Shown here: positions 13,332 through 22,602 of the stretch, one piece after another
Position numbering within the stretch: position 1 is the stretch's first letter
Layout: each line of letters starts with the position of its first letter
From: CAVQGZ01 sp963714455
Lineage (GTDB): Bacteria > Actinomycetota > Actinomycetes > Jiangellales > Jiangellaceae
Assembly: GCA_963714455.1 (NCBI GenBank)
Contig: CAVQON010000019.1
Location: 62,001 to 126,000 of the forward strand
Direction of reading: 5' to 3'
Length of the DNA: 64,000 bases
Made by a program: the position numbers and the translations under genes
Notes under the pieces: generated by a model
The model's database searches: none
What the model saw: the letters and a program-made list of their open reading frames with translations, nothing else
Told to the model about the DNA's origin: nothing

Positions 13332-14860
13332 GCCGGCTCCCTCCTGCGCCTCGCGCGACGACGTGCCGCGGCACCGCCGATGATGCCAGCCACCCCGAGC
13401 CCGGCGAGCAGCCACGACACGACGGCCCCGCTGCGCGTCGCCCACGCCAGGTCGTCGCGCAGGTCGACGGTGTCTACGAGCACCTCTTGGGTGAACTCCT
13501 CGGTCACCTGCTCGAGCGTCCCGTCGGCCCGGATGACGGCGCTGATGCCGCTGGTGGAGGCGATGAGCACGTCGCGTCCATGCTCCACCGCCCGCAGCCG
13601 GGAGATGTCGAACTGCTGGTTCGGCTGGCCGGTACGACCGTAGGTCGCGTTGTTCGTCTGGACGACGAGCATCTGCGCACCGGTGGTTACCGTGTCGCGC
13701 ACCTCGGCGTCGTAGGCGATCTCGAAGCAGATCACCACCCCGGCCTCGGTCGGTCCCAGGGTCAGCACGCCGGGGGCGTCACCGGCCCGCATGTCGCGGG
13801 GGATGCGGTCGAGCCGCCCGATGATCGGGGTGAGCAGGGCGCGGCCCGGGATGTACTCCCCGAACGGCACCGGGTGCCGCTTCACGTAGCGCTCCCCCGC
13901 CCCGGTGACCGGGTCCCAGACGATCGCGACGTTCTCGACCTGCTCTCGGTCCGGCGTGCCCACCAGTACTCCCACAAGCGTGGGAGCGCCCACGTCGGCG
14001 ACGGCTGCGTCGATGCGGGCCTTCACCGAGGGATCGTTGAACGGGTCGATGTCGCTGGAGTTCTCCGGCCACAGCACCAGGTCAGGCTGCGGGACGCGGC
14101 CAGCGCGGACGTCGTCGGCCAGGGCGCCGGTGGCCTCGAGATGGTTGGTGAGCACCGCTTCACGCTGACCGAAGAAGTCAAGCCCCAGCCGGGGGACGTT
14201 GCCTTGCACGATGGCCGCGACCGCGGTGCCGACGACCGGTGGCGGGCTGACCAAGGCCCCCGCAGCCAGCCCCACGCCGACCAGCGCGGCCACGATCGCG
14301 ACCGCGCCTGCGGAGCGGCGCACGTCGCGATCGAGAAGGGCGAGCACGAGGCCAGCCAGAAGCGTCCCGACGGTCGCGCCGATCGCCGACAGCAGTGTCA
14401 CACCGCCGAGGTGGACGAACCCCAGCAGCGGGCTGTCGACGAGGGCGTGGGCCAACCTCCCCCACGGGAACCCGCCCCAGGGCACCACCGAGCGCAGCGC
14501 CTCGACCAGCACCCACACGCCGGTCGCCCACAGCGGCCACCCCGGCAGGCCGGCGACCACGGCCAGCCCGGCTCCCAGCCCGGTCCAGAAGAGGGCCTGC
14601 AGCAGGGCGAGACCCAGCCAGGCGTCGGTGCCGATCACCTGTATCCAGTCCAGCAGTGCGAGGAAGAACCCGAGGCCGCCGAGCAGGCCGACGAGTGCCC
14701 CGCGTGCCGCCCCGACCCCCGTGCAGGCCAGCGTCAGGCCGGCCACGGCGACCGGGAGCAGCCACCACAGGCCGTAGGGGGCGAACGCGAACGACAGCGC
14801 CCATCCCGACACCGCGGCGAGGAGAAGCCGGAGCGGCAAGGGCCAGGACACGCCGGGCAC
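13328..14860 (-). CDS. lnt: Apolipoprotein N-acyltransferase
   Basis: The 510-residue product has about six N-terminal membrane segments, a periplasm-side nitrilase-like domain (about 215-470) and a final TM helix (VVSWLLAGLGVAGIIGGAAA). The Glu-Lys-Cys triad is visible: E in DLVLWPENSS, K in YVKRHPVPFGEYIPGR and C in GVVICFEIAYD. Lnt adds the third acyl chain to the N-terminal Cys of lipoproteins, and several lipoproteins are encoded in this window (FKBP, 44999-45499, deacetylase). The GTG start leaves 223 bases to the amidohydrolase stop. Coupling to ppm suggests joint action at the membrane. Confidence 0.95.
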   Translation of the reverse strand: MPGVSWPLPLRLLLAAVSGWALSFAFAPYGLWWLLPVAVAGLTLACTGVGAARGALVGLLGGLGFFLALLDWIQVIGTDAWLGLALLQALFWTGLGAGLAVVAGLPGWPLWATGVWVLVEALRSVVPWGGFPWGRLAHALVDSPLLGFVHLGGVTLLSAIGATVGTLLAGLVLALLDRDVRRSAGAVAIVAALVGVGLAAGALVSPPPVVGTAVAAIVQGNVPRLGLDFFGQREAVLTNHLEATGALADDVRAGRVPQPDLVLWPENSSDIDPFNDPSVKARIDAAVADVGAPTLVGVLVGTPDREQVENVAIVWDPVTGAGERYVKRHPVPFGEYIPGRALLTPIIGRLDRIPRDMRAGDAPGVLTLGPTEAGVVICFEIAYDAEVRDTVTTGAQMLVVQTNNATYGRTGQPNQQFDISRLRAVEHGRDVLIASTSGISAVIRADGTLEQVTEEFTQEVLVDTVDLRDDLAWATRSGAVVSWLLAGLGVAGIIGGAAARRRARRRREPA

Positions 14861-15083
14861 GGTACCTGCACACAGTTCGAGGCCCGCGCGCCCTTCGGGC
14901 CGTCATCGACCGTTGCGATGCCGTTGTCTACTGAGCGCGCGAGCCTCGTGTGCTGACCTCTGCGACCCCTCCGCAACCGTGCGGTGGAGTCCAGGGGACT
15001 GATGAGTAACAAACCGGTAAAGGGCGCACGCTGTCAACTGTGGTTCGGGTTTGTCTTCGTCGCCCCTGGTTGGGCTCGGCGTG
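14861..15083. other. Intergenic region upstream of lnt
   Basis: About 220 bases separate the amidohydrolase stop from the lnt start, both on the minus strand, so the lnt-ppm promoter should be here. AT-richer sequence occurs around 15000-15050. I saw no ORF, tRNA or strong hairpin. Confidence 0.35.
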
Positions 15084-16721
15084 TCAGGTGCCCGGCGTGT
15101 CGTCGGTGTCGGCGTCGAAGACGGTGCGCCCGGCGACGACCGTGCGCCGACAGCGCGGCCGAGGCGCATCGAGGCTGAGGTCGGGCAGGCCGGGCACGCC
15201 CGAGCGAGGGTCGGTCGACCAGGCGGCCACCCGCTCGTCCGGTGTCTGCACCACGAGGTCGGCGTCGACGTCCCAGATCGCGTAGGAGGCAACCGCCCCC
15301 GGCACGAGCACCCCGGAGTCGTCCACACCGGCCGCCCGCCACCCTCCGCGGGTGTGGGCGGCGAACGCTGCCCGCACCGTGACGGCGCTCGCGGGCGTCC
15401 GGTGCGTCGCAGCGGCGCGGACGCTGCCCCATGGGTCGAAGGCCGTGACGGGGCTGTCGGAGCCGAATGCGAGCGTGACGCCGGCCCGGGCGAACGCGGC
15501 CAAGGGGTTCAGCGTCAAGGCACGGGCGGCGCCGAGGCGCTGGGCGTACATGCCCGACGGGCCACCCCAGGCGGCGTCGAAGGCGGGCTGGACGCTGGCC
15601 ACGATGCCCAGCCGGGCCATCTCGGCGATCATGGCGTCGCTGATCATCTCCACGTGCTCCAGGCGGTGGCGCGCAGCCTGGACGCTCGCCAGACCCAGCT
15701 CGTCGGCCACCGCGGCGACCGCGGCCACGGCCGTGTCGACGGCGGCGTCCCCGATGCAGTGGAACCCCGCCTGCAGGCCGGCCTGCGTGCAGGCGCGGAC
15801 GTGCGCGACGGCCTGCTCGGCACGGACGTAGCGGGCACCGGAGGTGGTGGCGTCGTCGTCGTACGGCTCGTGCAGGGCAGCCGTGCGCGACCCGAGGGAC
15901 CCGTCGATGCACAGGTCACCGGCACACCCACGGGCACCGAGCGCTTGAGCGGTGTCGACAGCGTCCAGCTCGCCCCAGTAGCCCACGACCTGCGCGACAG
16001 CGGCCTCGCGGGTCCACTCCAGCAGCAGGGCGAGGTCGTCGGGTCCGGCGATGTGCGGCGCCGCCATCTCGTGCACCTGCCCGATACCGCAGGCGGCGGC
16101 CGCGCGCAGGGCCTCGGCCTGCAGGTCGCGGCGCTGCGACGGGGTCAGCATGTCCCGCGACGCGCGTCGGGCCGCGGCGTGGGCGTCGCGGCGCAGCAGA
16201 CCGGTGTCGGTGTAGCCGTCGAGCCCGGTGACGGCGGGCACCTGGTCGAGCAGCGCGCTGGACACCAGCGCGGAGTGCACGTCGACCCGCGACAGGTACA
16301 CCGGCGCCCCGTCGCCGGCCCGGTCGAGCTGCGCCCGGGTCGGGACGCCCGCGTCGGCCGCGGCGGCGTCGTGCCAGGCCGAGTCGTCCCAGCCGTGCCC
16401 GAGCACCGGGCTCCCCGGGTGGGCGCGTGCTGCGGCCTCGACAGCGAGCAGCACGTCGTGCGCGCCGCGGGCCGCGGACAGGTCGACGCCGCGCATCGCC
16501 AGCCCCGTGTCGGTCAGGTGCGCGTGCGCGTCGACGAACGCTGGCGTGACCAGCGCCCCGTCCAGGTGCACCGTGCGCACGCCGGGTCCGGCAGCAGTGT
16601 CTGCCGCCCCCTCGGAGCCGACCCACCCGACGCGCCCGTCGGCGACGACCATGGCGGTCGCGAACGGGTCGGCCGGGGAGTAGACCACTCCCCCGCGCAG
16701 CAGGACGGCGTCGCCGCTCAC
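15084..16721 (-). CDS. Amidohydrolase family protein (YtcJ-like)
   Basis: A 545-residue metal-dependent hydrolase. The HxH motif is AFVDAHAHLTDTG, and further barrel motifs are IDGSLGSRTAALHEPY, AGFHCIGDAAVDTAV (His ligand), HRLEHVEMI (His ligand) and LAFGSDSPVTAFDPW (Asp ligand). These match the amidohydrolase-3/YtcJ group, which acts on amide bonds; the substrate is unknown. The N- and C-terminal strands form the usual small beta sandwich (DAVLLRGGVVYS..., RRTVVAGRTVFDAD). The GTG start at 16721 overlaps the acyl-CoA dehydrogenase stop by four bases. It is the last gene of a three-gene operon with the dehydrogenase and M24 peptidase. Confidence 0.9.
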   Translation of the reverse strand: MSGDAVLLRGGVVYSPADPFATAMVVADGRVGWVGSEGAADTAAGPGVRTVHLDGALVTPAFVDAHAHLTDTGLAMRGVDLSAARGAHDVLLAVEAAARAHPGSPVLGHGWDDSAWHDAAAADAGVPTRAQLDRAGDGAPVYLSRVDVHSALVSSALLDQVPAVTGLDGYTDTGLLRRDAHAAARRASRDMLTPSQRRDLQAEALRAAAACGIGQVHEMAAPHIAGPDDLALLLEWTREAAVAQVVGYWGELDAVDTAQALGARGCAGDLCIDGSLGSRTAALHEPYDDDATTSGARYVRAEQAVAHVRACTQAGLQAGFHCIGDAAVDTAVAAVAAVADELGLASVQAARHRLEHVEMISDAMIAEMARLGIVASVQPAFDAAWGGPSGMYAQRLGAARALTLNPLAAFARAGVTLAFGSDSPVTAFDPWGSVRAAATHRTPASAVTVRAAFAAHTRGGWRAAGVDDSGVLVPGAVASYAIWDVDADLVVQTPDERVAAWSTDPRSGVPGLPDLSLDAPRPRCRRTVVAGRTVFDADTDDTPGT

Positions 16722-17860
16722 GCCCGCAGCGCCCGTCCGATCACGACGCGCTGGATCTGGTTGGTGCCCTCGACGATCTGCAGCACCTTCGCCTCCCGCA
16801 TGAGCCGCTCGACCGGGTAGTCCTTGACGTAGCCGTAGCCGCCGAGGACGCCGACCGCGTCGGTGGTGACGGCCATGGCCGTGTCGGTGGCGACGAGCTT
16901 GGCCATGGCGGCTGGAACGCTGAAGTCGTCGCCCCGGTCGCGACGCCGGGCGGCGTCCAGGTACAGGGCGCGCGCCGCCGCGACGGACGCGGCCATGTCG
17001 GCGAGCTGGAACTGCAGACCCTGGAAGTCGACGATCGGCTGGCCGAACGCGGTGCGCTGCTTGGCGTAGCGCACCGCCTCGTCCAGGGCGGCCTGCGCGA
17101 TGCCCACGGCCACGGCGGAGATGCCGAGGCGTCCGGAGTCCAACGCCGACATCGCGATGGCGAACCCCTCGCCCGGAGCGCCGACGAGCGCTGCCTCGTC
17201 GACCGCGACGGAGTCGAGGAACACCTGGGTCGTCGGCGACGCGGTGAAGCCCATCTTGCGCTCCGGCGGTGCGAACGACAGACCCGCGGCGTCCTTGCCG
17301 ACGACGAAGCACGAGATGCCACGCGGGCCGCTGCCCGAGGTGCGGGCCATCACGTTGTACAGGTCGGCGACCCCGCCGTGGGTGATCCACGCCTTCGTCC
17401 CGGTGAGGCGGTAGCCCCCGTCGCTCGGCTCGGCCCGGGTCGTGAGGGCGGCGGCATCCGACCCGGCGTGCGGCTCGGACAGGCAGTACGCCCCCAACGT
17501 GTCGCCGGCAAGCATGGACGGAAGCCACCGCCTTCGCTGCTCCGGCGTGCCGTAGCGGTCGAGCGGGTAGCACGACAGCCCGTGCACGCTGACCGTGAGC
17601 GCCACCGTGCCCCAGGCCGACGCGATCTCTTCCAGCACCTGCAGGTACACCTCGTAGGGCTGGCCTCCACCGCCGAGGTCGGGGTCGTACGGCAGGCCGA
17701 GCAGCCCCGTCCTCGCCAGCAGGGCGACCTGCTCGGCCGGGAACTGGGCGGCGTCCTCGGCGGCGCTCGCCCGGGGCGCCAGCTCGTCGCGGGCGATCTG
17801 GCGGGTGAGGTCGAGCAGGGCACGGGCCTCGGCGGTGGGCAGGTAGCGGTCGACGGGCAT
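16718..17860 (-). CDS. Acyl-CoA dehydrogenase
   Basis: A 380-residue flavoprotein of the short/medium-chain type. Signatures: YCLSEPHAGSDAAALTTRA (FAD and substrate region), KAWITHGGVADLYNVMART, then RTAFGQPIVDFQGLQFQLAD in the C-terminal helical domain, and LQIVEGTNQIQRVVIGRAL with the catalytic Glu in EGTNQ. It forms the alpha-beta double bond of acyl-CoA with electron transfer to ETF. The ATG at 17860 follows GGAGGG and overlaps the M24 peptidase stop (TGATG); an ATG four codons upstream (17872) is possible but has no better site. The chain length preferred cannot be told. Confidence 0.94.
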   Translation of the reverse strand: MPVDRYLPTAEARALLDLTRQIARDELAPRASAAEDAAQFPAEQVALLARTGLLGLPYDPDLGGGGQPYEVYLQVLEEIASAWGTVALTVSVHGLSCYPLDRYGTPEQRRRWLPSMLAGDTLGAYCLSEPHAGSDAAALTTRAEPSDGGYRLTGTKAWITHGGVADLYNVMARTSGSGPRGISCFVVGKDAAGLSFAPPERKMGFTASPTTQVFLDSVAVDEAALVGAPGEGFAIAMSALDSGRLGISAVAVGIAQAALDEAVRYAKQRTAFGQPIVDFQGLQFQLADMAASVAAARALYLDAARRRDRGDDFSVPAAMAKLVATDTAMAVTTDAVGVLGGYGYVKDYPVERLMREAKVLQIVEGTNQIQRVVIGRALRA

Positions 17861-18972
17861 CACGCCCTCCACTCCAGCACGGCGAGCGAGCGGGGGCGGT
17901 TGTTCAGCCGGCGCACCCCGCTGTCGGTGACGGCCACGATGTCTTCGATGCGTGCCCCCTGGTGGCCCGGGTCATAGATGCCGGGCTCGACGGAGAACAC
18001 CATGCCCGCCTCCAGCGGACGCTCGTTGCCGGTGACGATGTAGGGGTGCTCGTGCGTCTCGACCCCGATGCCGTGCCCGGTGCGGTGCACGAAGAGGTCA
18101 CCGAAGCCCGCGGCGGCGATCACGTCGCGGGCGGCGGCGTCGACCGCGTGCGCGCTCACCCCGGGCGCGACGGCCGACACGGCGGCCTCCTGTGCCGCCT
18201 GGAGCACGTCGTACTGCTGCTGCGCGGCCTGCGACGGGGCCTGGAAGGCGTACATCCGGGTGCTGTCGGAGCAGTACCCGCTGGGCATCGTGCCGCCGAT
18301 GTCGACGACGACCGTGTCGCCGGGCTCGATGATGCGCCGCGAGGGGGCGTGGTGCGGGCTGGCGCCGTTCGGGCCGGCGGCGACGATGACGAAGTCGACC
18401 CGCTCGTGGCCCGACTCCATGATGCCCCGCTCGATCGCGAAGGCCACCTCCCGCTCGGTGCGCCCCGGGCGCAGCCACTCCCCCATCCTGGCGTGCACCG
18501 CGTCGATGGCCGCGCCTGCGGCGGCGAGGTGCTCGACCTCGGCGGCATCCTTGACCATGCGCTCCTCGGCCAGCAGCGACCCGGCTGCCACCTGGCTCGC
18601 GTCCGGCATGGCGTCGCGGAACCGCAGCGCCTTCTCCGCCCACATGCGATCGTCCACAGCCATGGCGGTGATGCCCGGCCCCAGGTGGCGCGCGCACAGC
18701 GCGACCGGGTCGTCGGTCTCCCCCCACGAAAGCACCTCGAGGTCGGCGGCCGGGCTGGCCAGCGCCGCCGGGCGTTCGAGCTCGGGCACGACGAGCACCG
18801 GGTCGCCGCCGGCGGGCAGCAGCAGGCAGGTGAGCCGTTCCAGCGGGATCGCGTCGTAGCCGGTCAGGTAGCGAAGGTCAGGCCCCGGGGTGACGAGCAC
18901 GACGTCGATCCCGTGGGCCGCGGCTGCCGCAGCCACCCTGCGGCGCCGCTCGGTCAGCGCGGAGTCGGGCAC
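17860..18972 (-). CDS. M24 family Xaa-Pro peptidase (PepE/PepQ-like)
   Basis: The product has an N-terminal creatinase-like domain (GIDVVLVTPGPDLRYLTGYD) and a pita-bread metallopeptidase domain. All five metal ligands are seen: Asp in TVVVDIGGTM, Asp in YCSDSTRMY, His in HRTGHGIGVETHEHP, Glu in VFSVEPGIY and Glu in GARIEDIVAV. It removes N-terminal residues before proline or cuts X-Pro dipeptides. The open frame reaches 19041, which would overlap the divergent exonuclease gene. GTG 18972 gives the usual N-terminus (MPDSALTERRRRVAAAA); ATG 19005 or 19002 is the alternative. In M. tuberculosis the same pair is pepE (Rv2089c) and Rv2090. Confidence 0.9.
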   Translation of the reverse strand: MPDSALTERRRRVAAAAAAHGIDVVLVTPGPDLRYLTGYDAIPLERLTCLLLPAGGDPVLVVPELERPAALASPAADLEVLSWGETDDPVALCARHLGPGITAMAVDDRMWAEKALRFRDAMPDASQVAAGSLLAEERMVKDAAEVEHLAAAGAAIDAVHARMGEWLRPGRTEREVAFAIERGIMESGHERVDFVIVAAGPNGASPHHAPSRRIIEPGDTVVVDIGGTMPSGYCSDSTRMYAFQAPSQAAQQQYDVLQAAQEAAVSAVAPGVSAHAVDAAARDVIAAAGFGDLFVHRTGHGIGVETHEHPYIVTGNERPLEAGMVFSVEPGIYDPGHQGARIEDIVAVTDSGVRRLNNRPRSLAVLEWRA

Positions 18973-19012
18973 GTCAAGCAGCGTAGCCGCGCCGTACGGC
19001 ATCATCGGCCCG

Positions 19013-19924
19013 GTGCCTTCACCGCTGATGCTCACCGACACCGCGTCGCTGTACTTCCGCGCGTTCTACGGCGTGCCCGAGTCGGTGCGAGCCCCGGATG
19101 GCGCGCCCGTCAACGCCGTGCGCGGCCTGCTCGACATGCTGGCCCGCCTCGTGGACGACCACCGACCGGGCCGGCTCGTGTGCTGCCTCGACGCCGACTG
19201 GCGCCCGCAGTTCCGCACCGCCGCCATCCCCTCCTACAAGGCCCACCGCGTGGCCGCCGACGGCGGGGAGGAGGTCCCGCCCGCACTGGTGCCGCAGGTG
19301 CCGGTGCTGCTCGAGGTGCTGGACGCGCTCGGCATCGTCACCCTGGGAGCACCCGGGTACGAGGCCGACGACGTGATCGCCACGCTGGCCGCCCGCGAGC
19401 CCGGGCCGACCGAGGTCGTCACCGGCGACCGCGACCTGTTCGCCGTCGTGGACGACGCCCGGGGGGTACGCGTGCAGTACGTGGCTCGCGGGGTCGCCCG
19501 GCGAGAGGCCGTCGACGCTGCCGAGGTGCGCCGCCGCTACGGCGTGGAGCCCGAGCAGTACGCCGCACTCGCCATCCTGCGCGGCGACCCCTCCGACGGG
19601 CTGCCCGGCGTCCCGGGCGTCGGGGAGAAGACCGCGGCTGGCCTGCTGACCCGGTTCGGCACGCTGGACGGTCTGCTGGGCGCAGTCGAGGACGGCACCG
19701 ACGGCGTCGCGAAGCGGGCCGCCCTGGCCGCCAGCATGGACTACCTGCGGGCGGCGGCCGAGGTGGTGCCAGTACGTCGGGACGTCCCGCTGGCCGCCGA
19801 GGTGTCCACCGATCTTCCCGCCGAGGTCGCCGACCCCGAACAGCTCGTCGAGCTGTCGACCCGCTGGGGGCTGGACGCCTCGGTCAACCGGGTGCTGGGC
19901 GCGCTGGAGCGGGCCCGGTCCTAG
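19013..19924 (+). CDS. 5'-3' exonuclease (PolA N-domain / FEN-like)
   Basis: A 303-residue stand-alone flap/5' exonuclease. The N-terminal PIN-like core has LMLTDTASLYFRAFYGVP, LVCCLDADWRPQFRTAAIPSYKAHR, GYEADDVIATLA and TGDRDLFAVVDD, which supply the acidic two-metal site. A helix-hairpin-helix follows as DPSDGLPGVPGVGEKTAAGL. It resembles the nuclease domain of DNA polymerase I and probably removes RNA primers or flaps. The frame extends upstream of 19013, but GTG 19013 (or ATG 19028) gives the family start. Its TAG overlaps the convergent helY stop within CTAG. Confidence 0.93.
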   Translation: MPSPLMLTDTASLYFRAFYGVPESVRAPDGAPVNAVRGLLDMLARLVDDHRPGRLVCCLDADWRPQFRTAAIPSYKAHRVAADGGEEVPPALVPQVPVLLEVLDALGIVTLGAPGYEADDVIATLAAREPGPTEVVTGDRDLFAVVDDARGVRVQYVARGVARREAVDAAEVRRRYGVEPEQYAALAILRGDPSDGLPGVPGVGEKTAAGLLTRFGTLDGLLGAVEDGTDGVAKRAALAASMDYLRAAAEVVPVRRDVPLAAEVSTDLPAEVADPEQLVELSTRWGLDASVNRVLGALERARS

Positions 19925-22602
19925 TCGAGCGTGTCGTAGGCGACGACCCCGCGGCGCACCGCGGCCACAGCACGCCGCGCCACTCCCGCCACCCGCGGGT
20001 CGCCCGTGCCGGCCACCTGGTCGAGCATGTCGAGCAGCTGGCGCATGGCACGCACGAAGTCGCCGGCCGTCAGGTCGCTGTCGGCCAGCACGGCGGCCAG
20101 GCTGTGCCCCGACGCCCATCGGTACGCGGTACGGGCGAGGCCCACGTCGGGTTCGCGCAGGTAGGCCACCCGGTGCCGGGCCTCCAGGGCGTGCAGGTCT
20201 GACCAGACCGCCACCATCATCTCGATCGCCGCCCGACCGGGCCCCGAGGGCAGCCGGGGGCTGGCGGGTGGCTCCCCGCCCCGCGACTGGAACGTCAGCA
20301 TCGACACGCACGCGGCCAGGTCGGCCGGCGACAGGTCGTCCCACAGACCCTGGCGCAGCGACTCGGCAGCCAGCAGGTCGAGCTCGCCGAAGAGCCCGCG
20401 CAGGCGTTGGCCGTCACCGGTGACGGTGTCGCCGTCGAGATACCCCATCTCGTCCAGCACAGCGCAGACCTGGTCGAACGCGGCGGCGATGGAGCCTTGG
20501 CGACGGGCCAGCCCGGCGGTGAGCCGGGAGAGCTCCCGCTCTGCCTGCCACGCCCGCTCCACCCATCGGGCGTGCTCCTCGCGGTCGGGGCACCCGTGGC
20601 AGGGATGGGCTCGCAGCGCCGCGCGCATCCGCTCGATCTCGTCGCCGCCGGCAGGCGCGTCGGGCACCGGTGTCGCGCCGCTGCGATCGGCGGCCGAGGC
20701 CGCGGCACGCATGGTCGAGACGAGCTCGCGCCGCGCCGCCGGAGCCTTGCGGTCGAAGCCGCGTGGCAGGCGCACGGAGGCGACCCGGGCCGGCGCCTGG
20801 CGCAGGTCGGCGGGGGCGAGCCGGCGCACCTGGCGCGCCTCGGTGAGCACGAGCGGAGCGGCCGTGCGCCCGTCCCCCACTGCCGCGTTGAGCACGACGG
20901 CCAGCCCCCTCGAGCGTCCGGACGGGATGTCGATCACGTCGCCGGGGCGCCAGCTCGACATCTCGGCCTCACGCGCCGCGCTGCGATCGGCGCGGCGCTG
21001 CCGCGACCAGGCTCGCTCGGCGTCGCTGATGCTGCGGCGCAGCGCGGCGTACGCGGCGAAGTCCCCGCGGTCGCAGGCCATGGCCTGGGTGTAGCCGGAC
21101 ACGGCCTCCTCCAGCCGGGCGCGACGGGCGGCCTGGCCGACCGCGGCCCGGTCGGTCTGGAACTGGGCGAACGACGACTCCAGCAGACGCCGCGCGCGCC
21201 TGCGTCCCACCTGGTGCACCAGGTTGACGGCCATGTTGTAGGACGGGCGGAACGAGGAGCGCAGGGGGTAGGTGCGCGTCGATGCCAGGCCACCGAGCGC
21301 GACGGGGTCGAGCCCGGGGTGCCAGGTGACGATGCCGTGTCCCTCGACGTCGATGCCGCGCCGCCCGGCGCGGCCGGTGAGCTGGGTGTACTCCCCCGGT
21401 GTGACGTCGGCGTGCTGCTCGCCGTTCCACTTCACCAGGCGTTCGAGCACCACCGAACGCGCGGGCATGTTGATGCCCAGGGCGAGGGTCTCGGTGGCGT
21501 AGACGACCTTGACCAGCCCACGGCTGAACAGCAGCTCCACGGCCTGCTTGAACTGGGGAAGCATGCCGGCGTGGTGCGCGGCCACCCCTCGGCGCAGGGC
21601 GCCGCGCCAGGCGTCGAAGCCCAGCGCCGCCCGGTCGTCCGGCGTGAGTCGAGCACCGACGGCGTCGACCACCTCGCCGATCTGCCGGGCCTCCGGCGGT
21701 GAGGTGAGTCGCACGCCGGCGGTGACGGCCTGCTCCAGCGCCGCGTCGCAGCCGGCGCGGCTGAAGATGAACACGATCGCGGGCAGCAGCCCGGAGCGTT
21801 CGAGTCGCTCGATCACCTCGCCCCGGCGTGGCGTGAGGTGGCTGGGCGCGACGCGCGGTCGCTTGTCTCCGCGTCGGGGACGCCGGTCCCCGGACTTGGC
21901 GAGGCGATCCGCCTCGCGCGCCAGCCGCACCAGCTCGGGGTTCACGCGCTCCTGCGCCTCGTCCACGAACAGGTCGTGCAGCCGGGTCGACACCATGACG
22001 TGCTGCCACAGCGGCACCGGTCGCCGTTCCTCCACGACGACGTCGGTGGCGCCCCGCACGGTGCCCAGCCAGTCACCGAACTCCTCGGCGTTGGAGACCG
22101 TCGCGGAGAGCGAGACGAGACGCACCGACTCGGGCAGGGCGATGATCACCTCTTCCCAGACCGGGCCGCGCTCCTTGTCGGCGAGGTAGTGCACCTCGTC
22201 CATGACGACCGAGCGCAGCCCCGTCAGCGTCGTCGAGCCCGCGTAGAGCATGTTGCGCAGCACCTCGGTGGTCATCACCACCACGGGTGCCTCGGAGTTG
22301 ATGCTGAGGTCGCCGGTGAGCAGTCCGACGACGGCGTCGCCGTAGCGCGCCACGAGGTCGGCGTACTTCTGGTTCGACAGGGCCTTGATCGGGGTGGTGT
22401 AGAAGCACTTGCCGCCCTCGGTGAGCGCCAGGTGCACCGCATACTCACCGACGACGGTCTTGCCCGCCCCGGTGGGCGCGGCGACGAGCACGTCGCGACC
22501 GGCGTCCAGGGCACGGCAGGCGTGCTGCTGGAACGGGTCGAGGTCGAAGGGGTAGAGGGCAGCGAACTGCTCGGCGGCGTGCGCGCGCGGCGGGAGGCTC
22601 AC
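19921..22602 (-). CDS. helY: DEAD/DEAH-box RNA helicase HelY (Ski2/Mtr4-like)
   Basis: An 893-residue superfamily 2 helicase. The Walker A motif VAAPTGAGKT is at 40-49, motif Ia is TTPIKALSNQK, and the DEVH box (SVVMDEVHYLADKERG) is at about 135. Motif III is LVSLSATVSN, and the second RecA domain has TETLALGINMPARSVV and GRAGRRGIDVEGHG. The C-terminal third carries the Ski2-type helical region ending near RMRAAL..CHGCPDREEH. Mycobacterial HelY is a 3'-5' RNA helicase of unknown in vivo role. The GTG start overlaps the corA stop by four bases (GTGA). The much longer open frame to 22872 lies within corA and is not used. Confidence 0.94.
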   Translation of the reverse strand: MSLPPRAHAAEQFAALYPFDLDPFQQHACRALDAGRDVLVAAPTGAGKTVVGEYAVHLALTEGGKCFYTTPIKALSNQKYADLVARYGDAVVGLLTGDLSINSEAPVVVMTTEVLRNMLYAGSTTLTGLRSVVMDEVHYLADKERGPVWEEVIIALPESVRLVSLSATVSNAEEFGDWLGTVRGATDVVVEERRPVPLWQHVMVSTRLHDLFVDEAQERVNPELVRLAREADRLAKSGDRRPRRGDKRPRVAPSHLTPRRGEVIERLERSGLLPAIVFIFSRAGCDAALEQAVTAGVRLTSPPEARQIGEVVDAVGARLTPDDRAALGFDAWRGALRRGVAAHHAGMLPQFKQAVELLFSRGLVKVVYATETLALGINMPARSVVLERLVKWNGEQHADVTPGEYTQLTGRAGRRGIDVEGHGIVTWHPGLDPVALGGLASTRTYPLRSSFRPSYNMAVNLVHQVGRRRARRLLESSFAQFQTDRAAVGQAARRARLEEAVSGYTQAMACDRGDFAAYAALRRSISDAERAWSRQRRADRSAAREAEMSSWRPGDVIDIPSGRSRGLAVVLNAAVGDGRTAAPLVLTEARQVRRLAPADLRQAPARVASVRLPRGFDRKAPAARRELVSTMRAAASAADRSGATPVPDAPAGGDEIERMRAALRAHPCHGCPDREEHARWVERAWQAERELSRLTAGLARRQGSIAAAFDQVCAVLDEMGYLDGDTVTGDGQRLRGLFGELDLLAAESLRQGLWDDLSPADLAACVSMLTFQSRGGEPPASPRLPSGPGRAAIEMMVAVWSDLHALEARHRVAYLREPDVGLARTAYRWASGHSLAAVLADSDLTAGDFVRAMRQLLDMLDQVAGTGDPRVAGVARRAVAAVRRGVVAYDTLD

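Noticed and set aside
14990..15030. CTGATGAG resembling a hammerhead ribozyme core
   Set aside because: The required GAAA box and stems are absent.
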